DNA of 64,000 nt from Corylus avellana (taxonomy: Eukaryota; Streptophyta; Magnoliopsida; Fagales; Betulaceae), in the NCBI RefSeq assembly GCF_901000735.1, contig NC_081542.1:38064571-38128570 (forward strand), given 5' to 3'. The notes beneath the pieces were generated by a model that was given only the letters and a program-made list of their open reading frames with translations, did not search any database and had not been told where the DNA came from. Positions 35,172 through 47,379 of this stretch are shown here, piece after piece; positions within the stretch are counted from its first letter, which is position 1; every line of letters begins with the position of its first letter. The position numbers were made by a program, and so were the translations under genes.

Positions 35172-36793
35172 ACTTTGGAAACACCTATTCTTAAAATCCG
35201 ACAATTCCTATTTAGAATTCTTCTACTCTCTACTCTATCCCAGTGCTTGTTTCAAAACATTGCCTTCCTACTTAAGATTATAGAATATTATAATCCTAAT
35301 TTCTTTTAGATATCCACCAACCTTAATCACACTTTTGTAGGGTATTTGTTGTTCTAGGATATTTCCTTTAAAACATATATAGATAGTGCATACTATTTTT
35401 TTTTTTTTTATTGTAAAAAGTTTATAATTTTAGATCTTTTGTTCCAAAATAATTCGGACTTCAAGTTTAATCGTTTAAGATTTGCAAGTTTAAAGGCTTT
35501 GTTGCGTAATCTGAATCTCAAATGTGTCAAATCGACTTCTCTATATATGCTTCTTGTAATTAAGGTGACCTTTCTACTCTATCAAGTTAATTTAATGTTA
35601 CAAACATTACATTCCCGCAAACTGAATGGAACGAATAAAGAGAAGAGTTCTCAAGTACATGGCTCATTTTTGTAAATTTTATTCTTAGAAAAATTTTAGA
35701 TCAATAACTTGTTGACATTTGTAATATGTGATTGAAAGTATGTAGCTAGCATATTTTAAATCACATGTTGTCTTATTAGCTAAAATGAAAAAAAAAAAAA
35801 AAATGATGTTATAGACAATCTTTGGAAATTTTGGATCTTATTAGCCCATTTGGTTCTTCAAAATTTCTTCAAATTTTGGAATACAACCCCACTTTTTTTA
35901 TTTTCAAGAATCACTAATAAAAAATAAAAAAAAAATCTACATCCCATTTGTTTTTTCTACTTCATTCTTAAATTCCTCAAATTTATTTTCGCTAAATCTC
36001 TGGCAAGTTATGACAAATATTTTATTCACATTCAATATTTTAGTATCGTTTCTCGATATATTTCTAGTTCTTTTCATTTTTTTAAAAAAATTATTTTTGG
36101 GTTACCTGAAATATTCCCTCATACAATTTAAATGGACAAATATTTGATTTTGTATGTTAATGCTGATACTTATTTGTCATTTTGGGTAGTATAAGGGTGG
36201 CATTGCAATTTGATTGATTAATTAGCGCGTGCATTGCATAAATTAAAATATTAAAAAGGTATTGTAAAAAAAATATTAATAATTAAAAGAGAATAAATGT
36301 GGCTAATCCAAGCTGCTATGTAGACTATGCACAATAATCGAACTGTGGGAGGAACCAATTGTAAATAATTTTTTAGCATTCTTGTAGTTTCTTGAAGATG
36401 TGATAAAGATAATGTTCACATAGGTGGGCCATCTTTAATCTTTTTCTTTAAATTTGGGGCATGTATCACCTTTCCACTTTAAATGGCTTTTAACTCGAAA
36501 ATCTTAATCGATTAAGCCCGAAGTCCTAATTATATTGGACCAGAAGCATCTATAAGATCTCACATTTGATTTTAACTTACAGCATATCTTGGCAGCTTTT
36601 TTGTATGGCATTGATACATCTTTGTTCCATTTATAAATCTTTTTCCAAAACAATGGCAGGTTTGTGTACTATCTGAAATCTTGTTGACCGCCTAAATACC
36701 GAAGCCGAGAAGTTGCTTCCCAAGAACGTAAAGGAAACTCTTTTCTTTATACCATCCGTTTTAGTTTGGCGGTACACATGACGCTTTCGCACA
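35172..36793. repeat. Array unit 3
   Basis: About 1622 bp, the shortest complete unit. Landmarks in the usual order; 36499-36700 holds the CTTGGCAGC... segment. Lacks the AGAAGCATATACAAAGGAGTT segment seen in other units. Confidence 0.78.
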
Positions 36794-38552
36794 ACTTTGG
36801 AAACACCTATTCTTAATATCTGACAATTCGTATTTATAATTATTCTACTCTATACTAGGATTTATTCTCACAATCTTTCTCTTAGGATCCCGGTGCTTGT
36901 TTCAAAACAAAGCCTTCCTACTTAAGATGATAGAATATTCTAATCCTAATTTCTTTTAGATATCCAACAACCTTAATCACACTTTTGCAAGTTGTTTGTT
37001 GCTTCTAGGGTATTTCCTTTAATAGAAATATAGATAGGGCATAATATTTTTTTGTTGTAAAAAGTTTATAATTATAGATTTTTTGGTCCAAAATAATTCG
37101 GACTTCAAGTTTAATCGTTTAATTTTTGCAAGTTAAAAGGCTTTGTTGCGGAATATGAATCTCAAATACGTCAAACCAACTTCTATATATCCTTCTTGTA
37201 ATTAAAGTAACATTTATACTATATCAAGTTAAAGTCATTTAATGTTGACAAACAATACCTGCCAGCACATTGAAGGGAAGGAATAAAGAGAAGAGTTCTC
37301 AGGTACATGGCTCATCTATGTGAATTTTGTTCTTAGAAAAATGTTAGATCAATAACTTGTTAACATATGTAATATGTGATTAAAAGTTGTTAAATTGTTT
37401 TTATTAGCTAGCATATTTCCAATCATGCTAAAAAATAAATAAATAAATGATGTTATAGACAATCTTTAGAAATTTTTGATCTTATTAGCTAATTTGGTTC
37501 TTCAAAATTTTGTTCATTTTGAAATACAACCCTACTTTTTTTATTTTGAAGAATCACTTATTAAAAAAAACTAAAAAAACATTTTACATCTCATTTGTTT
37601 TTTCTACTTCATTCTTCAACTCCTCAAATTTATTTTCACAAAATCTCAGTACAATTATGACACATATTTTATTATCATTTCTCAATATATTTCTATTTTT
37701 TTTCATTTTTTTATTATTTTCGGGTTACGTGAAATATTCCCTCATACAATTCAAATGAAAAAGAAAAAACTTTATGAGAGAAAAAAAATTCAAAAAGAAA
37801 TGTAAGTTATTTTGTATCTTATTGATGACACATTTGTCATTTTGGGTAGTGAAAGGGTGACATTGCAATTTGAATGATAAATTAGGGGGGAATTGCATAA
37901 ATTAAAACATTAAAAATGTATTGTAAAAAATAATAATAATTAGAAGAGAATAAAAGTGGCTAACCCAAGCGGCTATGTAGACTATGCTCAATAATTGGAC
38001 CCTAGGAGGAATCAATGGTAAAGAAATTTTTAGTACTCTAGTAGTTTCTTAAAGATATGATGAATATAAAGGTCACATAGGTGGGCCATGTTTATTCATT
38101 CCCTTCAAATTTGGGGCATGTATGACCTTTCCACTTTAAATGGCTTTTAACTTAATATTGCATAATTAGAAAGGTCATTTCAATTACAAGAAGCATATAC
38201 AAAGGAGTTGACTTGAAGCACTTGAGATTCAGATTCCGTGACCAATCCTTACAACTCGAATCTCTTAATCGATTAAACACAAAGTCCTAATTCTATTGGG
38301 CCAGAAACATCTATAAATCTCACATTTGGTTTTAAGTTACAACATATCTTGGCTGCTTTTTGTATGACACTGACATCTCTTTGTTCTGTTTGTAAATCTT
38401 TTTCCAAAACAATGGCTGGTTCGTGCACTATCTCAAATTTTGTTGACTGCCTAAATACCGAAGCCGAGAACTTGCTTCCCAAGAACATAAAGGGAACTCT
38501 TTTCTTTATTCCGCCCCTTTTAGTTTGGCGGCAAGTGTGACACTTTCACATA
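36794..38552. repeat. Array unit 4
   Basis: About 1759 bp. Its minus strand has the longest version of the small conserved frame (38273-38488: FLGSKFSASVFRQSTKFEIV, then HEPAIVLEKDLQTEQR). Confidence 0.8.
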
Positions 38553-39959
38553 ACTTTTGAAACAACTATTCTTAATATCTGACAATTCGTATATATAATT
38601 CTTCTACTCTATACTAGAATTTATTCTCAGTCTTTCTCTTAGAATCCCGGGGCTTATTTCAAAACAAAGTCTTCCTACTTAAGATGATAGAATATTCTAA
38701 TCCTAATTTCTTTTTGATATCCAACAACCGTAATCACACTTTTGCAAGTTGTTTGTTGCTTCTAGGATATTTCCTATAAAATAAATATAGATAGTGTATA
38801 ATATATTTTTTTTATTTTAAAAAGTTTAAAATTATAGATTTTTTAGTCGAAAATAATTTGGACTTCAGGTTTAATCGTTTAATTTTTGCAAGTTTAAAGG
38901 CTTTGTTGTAGAATATGAATCTCAAATGCGTCAAGCCAACTTCTCTATATGCTTCTTGTAATTAAAGTAACATCTATAATATATCAAGTTAAAGCCATTT
39001 AATGTTGACAAATGATACCTGCCCGCAAATTGAAGGGAAGGAATAAAGAGAAGAATTCTTAAGTACATGGCTCCTCTATGTGAATTTTATTCTAAGAAAA
39101 ATGTTAGATCAATAACTTGTTGACATATGTAATATGTGATTGAAAGAAGTTAATTTTCCTTTAGTAGCTAGCATATTTCCAATTACATGTTGTCCTATTA
39201 GCTAAAATGTAAAAAAAAAAAAAAAAAAAATGATGTCATAGACAATCTTTGGAAATTTTGGATGTTATTAGCACATTTGATTCTTCAAAATTTTCTTCAA
39301 ATTTTGAAATAATACCCCACATTTTTTTTTTTTAAAGAATCACTTATTAAAAAAAAAAAAAAAAAAACATTTTACATCCCATTTGTTTTTTCTACTTCAT
39401 TCTTAAACTCCTCAAATTTATTTTCGCTAAATCTCTCAAAAGTTGTGACACATATTTTATTATCATTTCTCTATATATTTCTATTTCTTTTAATTTTTTT
39501 ATTATTTTTGGGTTTCATGAAATATTCCCTCAGATGATTCAATAGAAAAAAAAAAAAAAACCTTTATGAGTGAAAAAATTCAAAAAGAAAAGTACGTCAA
39601 TTTGTATCTTGTTGATGACACTTTTGTCATTTTGGTAGTGAAAGCGTGACATTGCAATTTGAATGATAAATTAGGAGAGACATTGCTTAAATTAAAGGGT
39701 TAATAACTTTTTTGGTACTTGAGTTTTCACTTTTTTATTTTTTCCCGCCTGAATTTTAAAACATGACAAATCTAGTACCCAACCTATGGGAAAAGACAGA
39801 ATCAATACCTCCGTTAGTTCTGTCAGTCCTACTTAATGGAATTTCCACGTGTCACTCCCTTAATACGCCACGTGTCCTAAAAATAAAAAATAATAAAAAA
39901 TAAAAATAATAAAATGATAATTAAAAATAATAATATAATTAAAAAAAAAAACCGTTCTC

Positions 39960-40142
39960 TATTTGGCTCTCCAATTAGCTTCTTTCGCCGGAAATTCCAT
40001 GAATCCGGCTGTACATCGTAATCAAAGTCCCACAGATCTGTCTGTAATTCTACGTTGCTGGTGGATCCGTATATCAGACTTCTCAGCCTTTCGATGACTT
40101 TTGTTGCTAGAAAATCTAATGAAGATCTGGCAATCTGCACAA
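39960..40142 (-). pseudogene. Captured gene fragment 1 in the Pack-MULE (unrecognised)
   Basis: The minus-strand frame starts at ATG 40140 and reads MQIARSSLDFLATKVIERLR and SLIYGSTSNVELQTDLWDFD, then NFRRKKLIGEPNRER before A/T-rich terminal-repeat sequence. Composition is protein-like. I do not recognise the parent gene. Confidence 0.4.
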
Positions 40143-40242
40143 AAAATAGCCTACAAATTACAGGGTTTCAATTGATTAATTTGGTATGGAATTGAAGGGG
40201 GATTTTGGGATTTAGGGATTATATTCTAGGCATTTGATGTAG

Positions 40243-40706
40243 ATGGAGGACAGTTTGAGATCTGGTGGCCAGTCAGGGCTTGTGGTTAAGAATAGGAATT
40301 CTTCAGGTTGCTTAATTGTTAGAAAGAAAACTGCGGATGGAGTGGAAGGGGTTGGTTCGTCGAGTTCTCGGAATGTTTCCGAGTCGAAGAAGAAGAAGAG
40401 GTTGAGGTTGGTTATGAGTAATTTGGGCTCAAGTGAAGAGCTCTCGCTGGCACCTAGGAGAAGGCTTGGCCCTGAAACTGTAAGGGTGTGTCGAAGGTAA
40501 GAGAATCACCTTCAATCCAAAATTAAGTCACTTGTGTTTACAGAATCACCCTCTCCACCCAGAAGAAAATCTTGATCACAGTCACCTGGTGCAAGACAAA
40601 TTCTATTCAAGGCCTAAGCATAAGCTTCGGTGATGACCCATCGACGGTGGCCTTCCGGCTCAACTTGATGGAAGAAGCAAGGAAGCAAATCGATGGAATC
40701 CGGTAA
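40243..40706 (+). CDS. Predicted chimeric captured ORF in the Pack-MULE
   Basis: Exon 40243-40496 starts MEDSLRSGGQSGLVVKNRNS and ends at a strong donor (CGAAG before GTAAGA). It resembles the N-terminus of plant PHD-finger acetyltransferase-like proteins of the IDM1 type. A 47-base intron (GTAAGA...TTTACAG) would join it in frame to 40544-40706, which encodes ILITVTWCKTNSIQGLSISF and GDDPSTVAFRLN, reminiscent of DUF868 proteins, ending at TAA 40704. The spliced product would be 138 residues. Both parent assignments are from memory of motif style and are tentative, the second more so. The intron is shorter than most plant introns. Expression is unproven. Confidence 0.4.
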
Positions 40707-41608
40707 TTATATTTTTACATTTTTATTATTTTTTATAATTTTTTTATAATTATATTATTATTTTTTACTTTTTAGGACACGTGGCGTATTATGGGAGTGA
40801 CACGTGGCAATTCCGTTAAGTAGGACTGACGGAACCTAACGGAGGTAGTGATTCCGTCTTTTCCCATAGGTTGAGTACTAGATTTGTTATGTTTTAAAAT
40901 TCAGGAAGGAAAAAATAAAAAAGTGAAAACTCAAGTACCAAAAAAGTTATTAACCCTAAATTAAAACACTAAAAATTTATTGTAAAAAAATAATAATAAT
41001 TAGAAGAGAATAAATGTGGCTAACCCAAACTCCTATGTAGACTATGCATAACAATCGGACTGTGGGAGGAACCAATGGTAAATAAATTTTTAGCACTCTT
41101 GTAGTTTCTTAAAGATGTGATAAAGATAAAGTTCACATAGGTGGGCCATGTTTATTCATTCCCTTCAAATTTGGGGCATGTATCACCTTTCCACTTTAAA
41201 TGGCATTTAACTTAATATAGCATAATTATAAAGGTCACTTCAATTACAAGAAGCATATACAAAGAAGTTGGCTTGGAGCACTTGAGATTTAGATTCTATG
41301 ACCAAGCCTTAAAACTCGAATATCTTAATCGATTAAACCCAAAGTCCTAATTATATTGGACCAAAAACATTTATAAGTCTCACATTTGGTTTTAACTTAC
41401 AGCATATCTTGGTTGCTTTTTTGTATGACATTCACACCACTTTGTTTGTAAATTGTTTTCCAAAACAATTGCAGGTTCGTGCACTATTTCAAATCTTGTT
41501 GACTGCCTAAATATCGAAGCCAAGAACTTGTTTCCCAAGAATGTAAAGGAATCTCTTTTCTTTATTCCATCCCTTTTAATTTGGCGGTAGGCATAGCGCT
41601 TCCACACG

Positions 41609-43255
41609 ACTTTGGAAACACCTATTCTTAATATCCGACAATTCCTATTTAGAATGCTTCTACTCTCTACTCTATCCCGGTGCTTGTTTCAAAACAACGC
41701 CTTCCTACTTAAGATTATAGAATATTTTAATCCTAATTTTTTTTAGATATCCACCAACCTTAATCACACTTTTGCAGGGTATTTTTTTGTTCTAGGTTGT
41801 TTCCTTTATAACAAATATAGATAGTGCATACTATTTTTGTTATTGTAAAAAGTTTATAATTATAAATCTTTTGTTCCAAAATAATTCGGACTTCAGGTTT
41901 AATTGTTTAAGATTTGTAAGTTTAAAGGCTTTGTTGCGGAATCTGAATCTCAAATGTGTCAAGCCGACTTCTCTATATATGCTTCTTGTAATTAAAGTGA
42001 CCTTTATACTCTATCAAGTTAATTTAATGTTACAAACTTTACCTGCCCGCAAACTGAAGGGAAGGAATAAAGAGAAGAGTTCTCAAGTACATGGCTCATC
42101 TTTATGAATTTTATTCTTAGAAAAATTTTAGATCAATAACTTGTTGACATTTGTAATATGTGATTGAAAGTACGTTGTTAAATTGTTTTTTAGTAGCTCG
42201 CATATTTTAAATCACATGTTGTCTTATTAGCTAAAATGTTAAAAAAATAAAAAAATAATAATAATAATAAATGATGTTATAGACAATCTTTGGAAATTTT
42301 GGATCTTATTAGCCCATTTCGTTCTTCAAAATTTTCTTCAAATTTTGAAATACAACCCCACTTTTTTTTTTTATTTTGAAGAATTACTTATTAGAAAAAA
42401 ATTTACATCCCATTTGTTTTTTCTACTTCATTCTTAAACTCCTCAAATTTATTTTCGCTAAATCTCTGACAAGTTATGACAAATATTTTATTCACATTCA
42501 ATATTTTATTATCATTTCTCGATATATTTCTGTTTCTTTTCCTTTTTTTTTTTATTATTTTCGGGTTACCTAAAATATTCCCTCATACGATTTAAATGGA
42601 CAAAAATAACCTTTATAAGATAAAAAAGTTCAAGAAGAAAAGTAAGTCATTTTGTATGTTAATGATGATACTTTTTTGTCATTTTGGGTAGTATAAGGGT
42701 GACATTGCAATTTGAATGATTAATTATGGGGGGCATTGCATAAATTAAAATATTAAAAAGGTATTGTAAAAAAATAATAATAATTAGAAGAGAATAAATG
42801 TGGCTAACCCAAGCTACTACGTAGACTATGCTGAATAATTGAGCTGTGGGAGGAACTATTGGTAAATAAATTTTTAGCATTCTTGTAGTTTCTTAAAGAT
42901 GTGATAAAGATAAAGTTCACATAGGTGGGCCATGTTTATTCTTTTCCTTCAAATTTGGGGAATGTATCACCTTTCCACTTTAAATGGCTTTGAACTTAAT
43001 ATAGCATAATTATAAAGTTCATTTCAACTACAAGAAGCATATACAAAGGATTTGGCTGGGAGCACTTGTGATTCAAATTCTGTGACCAAGCCTTAAAACT
43101 CGAAAATCTTAATCAATTAAACCCGAAGTCCTAATTATATTGGACCACAAACATCTATAATATCTCACATTTGATTTTAACTTACAGCATATCTTGGCTG
43201 CTTTTTTGTATGGCATTGATACCTCTTTGTTCCGTTTGTAAATCTTCTTCGAAAA
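41609..43255. repeat. Array unit 6, truncated end of array
   Basis: About 1647 bp. Stops inside the TTTGTAAATCTTCTTCGAAAA segment (43255), where unrelated sequence begins, so the small minus-strand frame is missing here. Confidence 0.78.
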
Positions 43256-45105
43256 GTGTTTTTTTCGCATAATTTTTAGAGCAAAAAAATCAAATAAGTA
43301 CTTTTGGAGTTTTTTTACTAAACATGTCAATTTTTTGTTTAACACAGATTATGATTTAGTTGTATCACTTGTGATTGTGTTAAATTGTTTTAAAGAGTTT
43401 TTTAACTAAACATGCCAACTATATCACTTCTGATTCAAATGTGTCCCCAATACTATTGAATTTAAGCATTCGCATACTTTACTCTAAAATTTAATTAATA
43501 GCTTTTTTCTTTTTTTGAATTGAAGGCTTTCCAATTACACCCTTTATTCATTCTCTATATCATTTAAATATTTTATTTTTATTAATTTAAGAGAGTTTTA
43601 GAGAGATAATTTTTTACAGTACACGTACCCCACCTAAACTAGCACCTAATTTGTAATGTCTTCTAGAAGTGAAGATTGGATTAATGTGCCTCCAAAATAC
43701 CAAAAAATTGCAATGTAATTCTTTTGTTTCAAAAATACAAAAAATGTCCATAATATTATCAGGAATAAATTTGATAACGGAACGGAACGTCTCTATGCCA
43801 TGTGGGCTAGGCTAGACGAATAAAGTGGTGTTAACCTGTCAATTCTTAGATGAGGTGGAATTTAGTTCTGATAAAGGTCTATTTTTATCCCAAAATTCCA
43901 AGGGCCCGATATCTATGGAAAAACAAACTATAAGAGCCAGAGGTTTCTGAAAGACAAAAAAATTGCAATACAATTGTTTTGTTTCTCAATTTTATATTAG
44001 GTTCGTGTCAGTTTCACGAGTCATTATAAATTTTCAGTTATTATGTCGTGTGTCGGATTCGAACTACTCAACACTAACCATTTAATTTCATGTTGCATGA
44101 GTTCGCAAGTAGTGTCAAATACCCAATTATTTTGGACCAAAAACTTTTATAAAGCCGAGGATTCCTTGAGTGGATAATAGCATTGTACGTGAAGTACCTT
44201 TTTCTTTTTCGATCACCGAGTAATCCATCTGCTTCTAGAACAATAATCAAGGGAAATAGAGAATTTAATTTGGGATCCTGTCGCTGCACTGAGCCTATAT
44301 AAGTGCGACTAAGCAAATACAAGTATGTGGCTAAGTTGAGATATATAGCTTTCTCAAACTCCAAATTAAATCTGGAACCACAAAAGTTGAGATTCAAATT
44401 TCATTTCCCAAGTCTTTGCATTAGTTTTCTCATCAACCCGAAAGAGGTATGTGGTTGTTTCTTTTTATGTTTTACGAGTCTATCTATAACTTAACTCATA
44501 CTATGAGTGAGTTTTTTACATTATAATTTAATTAAATTTTTTTTTGAGGCAATGTCTTGGCATTAATAATAAATTGTGTTTCCGGAACTATAAAATTCAA
44601 TTCTTATATCACTATTTTGCATATGCATGTATCTCTGTTAGTTTAACTAAAGCTTTTTTTGGGTTTGTACGTAGGGAATATTGTTTAATGGGTCAGTTTG
44701 ATTACATAATTTATTGATGGACAAAATTTCCCCCTAAGCTGAGTTGGAAAAATTTCCTTACATGTAGAGGTTTAATTATATATAAAAAATTCTTACAGAG
44801 GATACATAGCATTTTTATAAAACTAGGTTGAAAGAATTCCTCCAGCCCAATTTAGAGGAAAACTTTATCCTACATTGACTTGTTCAAATTGAAACAATTC
44901 TTTTGGGGTATAGTAGATCATATTCTTGTATCATTAATCTTTTTAATTCATAATTCATATAGTCTTTTTTTTTTTTTTTTTTAACAAATCAAGGAGCTTC
45001 TTATTTATGTGCAACATCTGAAGCTATATCACTGATAGAAAACGTATTGAGAAAAGAAACAATAAATATTACTACTAACAAATAGACACTCGAATTTCCT
45101 TTCAT
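43256..45105. other. Intergenic, mostly decayed repeats
   Basis: 43256-43440 looks like a small MITE (AAAAGTG at its left edge, repeated TAAACATGTCAA-type words). 43670-44000 has two similar phrases about a 'CAAAAAATTGCAAT' core. 44740-44890 resembles 50830-51080. No credible coding frame. Confidence 0.4.
44296..44448 (+). promoter_or_regulatory. Possible TATA box and non-coding first exon
   Basis: TATATAAG at 44296-44303 is followed about 150 bases later by AAAGAG/GTATGTGG (44443-44450), a good donor, with no ATG-initiated long frame between. It could be an orphan promoter and 5' exon. No downstream exon was identified; weak evidence. Confidence 0.2.
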
Positions 45106-45643
45106 TGTAAAAGAAAATGGTCATAAATACACATGGTGTATCTAAGCCCTTAACTCTTTCTTATTAGAGTTGGCGTTGTCTCGATGGACCAGTAATACAA
45201 TACCGGTGCCCTGAATATTGTCGCATACCGTCATATACTAACAGCACGACCGAGTCAGACTTCACGTGGCCCATCCTACTAGCAAAGCCGTACTAGTGAC
45301 CACATCCGTACATGGTGCGCTTGTCACAAAACAACTATTGGAGTCAAGGCCAAACATTAAAAGTAAATCTCTTTGACCATAAGGCTAACCCTTATAATAG
45401 TAAGAGGCATGACCGTTATCTTGCACGTATTTGTGTACCATGTCTTATGATACAATTTGTTATCGACTGTCTTTTATATGCATGAATTTACAACTTGTCA
45501 TTTTCCTCATTTGTTTATTCATCATTCATTTTCACAAAATGGAGTTCACAAAAATAAAAAATATAATTCATGTGAGTTGTAAACATGCACGTTTGGTACA
45601 AAAAATAATCATGCTATGTAGAAATAAAATAATAACAAGTATC

Positions 45644-45802
45644 TGCAGCACCCTGCATTAAATGATATTATACTGTCCGCTTTGGGCCAAGCTCACAAAG
45701 TTTTATTATTGGGTTTATCCCAAAAGACCTCATACCATTTAGACAGCATATTCTATATAAACGCATCATCTTTTTCATACCCAGGCTATGTGGGACATTA
45801 CA
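45644..45802 (-). repeat. TRIM 3' LTR
   Basis: 159 bp; the plus-strand start TGCAGCACC is a diverged TGTAACACC. Confidence 0.9.
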
Positions 45803-45902
45803 ATCACCACCTCTTTGGACCCAGCGTCCTTGTTGGCTACCCTTATGGGCTTGTACGTGCACACTTCCCCATCTCAAGTTGGGCTATGGCTTTGATACCA
45901 TA

Positions 45903-46061
45903 TGTAACACCTTGTCCCAAATGAAATTATATTGTCCACTTTGAGCTAAGCTCGTACGATTTTATTATTAGGTTTACTTCAAAAGGCCCATACCATTTAG
46001 AGAAAGCGTATTCATAGAAACACATCATCTTTTCCACACCCAGGCAATGTGGGACGTCACA
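45903..46061 (-). repeat. TRIM 5' LTR
   Basis: 159 bp; TG...CA ends intact on the minus strand. Confidence 0.92.
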
Positions 46062-46900
46062 GTATCCATGTGAGTTTTACTGACTTGGGTTGTACGATTC
46101 CTTCACAGGGTCTTCCTGAGGCCCCACAACCTCAAAATTTGAGAAAACACCTAACATTAGTTTCTAACCTCTAGATAAAACAATCCCTATATCCTAAACT
46201 ATTCAAAAAAGGTTTACCACTTGGCCATCGAATGCTTAGATAGAAAATGTCGAATGTTTAGCCTCAACAGCGAACATTCGTCCAGAAGGGGTCAAACATT
46301 CAATTCTAGGCAAACACCCATTTCGGACCAAAAATTCCTTCTAGACCTCATTTTGATGCGTGCTAGGGTCCCTACATGATTTCAACATGTTACTAAGCCT
46401 CAATAACATCCTCATGCAACACATGGTACGACCAATATCATTAAGCTACTAAGACAATGCTAAACTAGTATTAACACCAAAACCTACTAGCCATAAGGTA
46501 GGATATGAAAAATACCTAAGCAGAAGATAAGCATTAAGATAACAACTTAATAACGTCATGGAAAAAAAAAAAAAAAAAGGCTGGGAAAGTAACATCCTTT
46601 GAAGAACAATAGCTCATTTATCCACCAAAGCACCGAGTCACACTCAATCTATGAATGTATTGAACAAAATGGGCGGAGATAGGGTGAAGGGGCGAAGGTG
46701 AGAAGTATTTATATGCGTTCATGAGCAAAAGATAAGATCAAGGTGCTCTTTTTTCAATATTGTACCTATATTGAACATTCAGACTGTACTATATCGAATA
46801 TTTGGATCTAGGGTTTCAAGTGAACATTCGGGTTCGCAACCTCGAACATTCTAGCGGGATCGTGAACGTTCGACTCTCTACCTTGAACGTTTGGCCGAAA

Positions 46901-47379
46901 CAGAAAGTCAAGATTCTACCCCTCATACTTCGAACAGATCGATTGAGACTCACTTAACCCTAATTAAGACTTTGGGAGTTTGACAATCGGTCTATTTGGG
47001 CATTCCCATGCAAACTTGATGATAGTCCCAAGGTCTATAGATTTAGGATACTCTTTTATACGGATCTTCCAATAGACATAATTAGATCAGTCAAAACGGG
47101 AAGGGTATTAGGAGATTGGGATACATAGTTAAACATTTGATAAGGTGTCAAAGATCACATTCAGGAATTTAATCATTCACATAGTGAACCTAAGTCTCTG
47201 AGTACTTGATCTCTTTTACTAAAACTTTGTTAGACTTCGGTTGTTTGATGATGGACCTTGTGGTTTGAAAGAAACACTCCAAGAAAATAGGCAATGAAAG
47301 CTCTCAATTTTCTCTTACGAAAATTGAGCCACACCTGCTACATGTGTGTTTTTAGGAAAAAATGACGACAAAATAGCCC
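46901..47379. other. Intergenic, nothing supported
   Basis: Possibly the outer part of family A copy 3 or older flank. No frame or hairpin of note. Confidence 0.4.

Larger units (their letters stand above)
39697..40956. mobile_element. 1.26-kb Pack-MULE
   Basis: Ends are long inverted repeats of about 190 bp: GGGTTAATAACTTTTTTGGT at the left and its complement at the right, continuing through CACGTGGC-type words near 39850 and 40785. A perfect 9-bp duplication TAAATTAAA flanks it (39688-39696, 40957-40965), diagnostic of Mutator-like elements. The unoccupied site is present in unit 2. The 0.8-kb interior is not transposon-like but gene-like, with codon-biased frames and splice sites, and no MURA transposase. 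Hence a Pack-MULE. Confidence 0.92.
38553..41608. repeat. Array unit 5, split by a Pack-MULE
   Basis: 38553-39696 joined to 40966-41608, about 1787 bp. It contains the minus-strand frame at 41392-41607. Confidence 0.8.
18985..43255. repeat. Tandem array of seven ~1.7-kb units, invaded by three elements
   Basis: With ACTTTGGAAACACC as landmark, unit starts are near 18992, 28793, 33410, 35172, 36794, 38553 and 41609. After removing the insertions the spacings are about 1645, 1672, 1762, 1622, 1759 and 1787 bp; the last unit is truncated at 43255. Other landmarks recur once per unit: TTTCCTTT followed by ATAGATAGTGCATA; TTTGCAAGTTTAAAGGCTTT; TAAATGGCTTTTAACTTAAT; and CTTGCTTCCCAAGAACGTAA. Units are diverged by point changes and indels, so the array is old. 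No satellite or gene family was recognised. Confidence 0.85.
45644..46061 (-). mobile_element. Complete TRIM retrotransposon, 418 bp
   Basis: Two LTRs of exactly 159 bp (45644-45802 and 45903-46061) flank 100 internal bases. On the minus strand the 5' LTR runs TGTGACGTCCC...GGTGTTACA, two bases later comes TGGTATCAAAGCCA (45887-45900), an initiator-Met primer site with one change, and AAAGAGGTGGTGAT precedes the 3' LTR as polypurine tract. A perfect 5-bp duplication GTATC (45639-45643, 46062-46066) flanks it. The unoccupied site is at about 925-945 in LTR copy 1 (AGTATCCATGTGAG). The two LTRs have diverged considerably, so the insertion is old. There is no coding sequence; movement needs a helper. 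Confidence 0.95.
45110..46900 (-). mobile_element. gypsy-like LTR, family A copy 3
   Basis: Aligns with copy 2 (4406-4740) and copy 1 (815-1200), minus-strand TATAAATA at 46706-46713. Palindromic words are AACATTCG/GAACGTTC types (46240-46310, 46770-46890). It is interrupted at GTATC by a TRIM element. Both true ends are unclear. Confidence 0.55.

Noticed and set aside
44074..44397. 107-residue minus-strand frame
   Set aside because: No family motif, AT-rich composition and no splice or start context; likely random.
45644..46061. Cassandra-type TRIM with 5S-like promoter
   Set aside because: No 5S internal promoter motif could be seen in the LTRs, so it is an ordinary TRIM.
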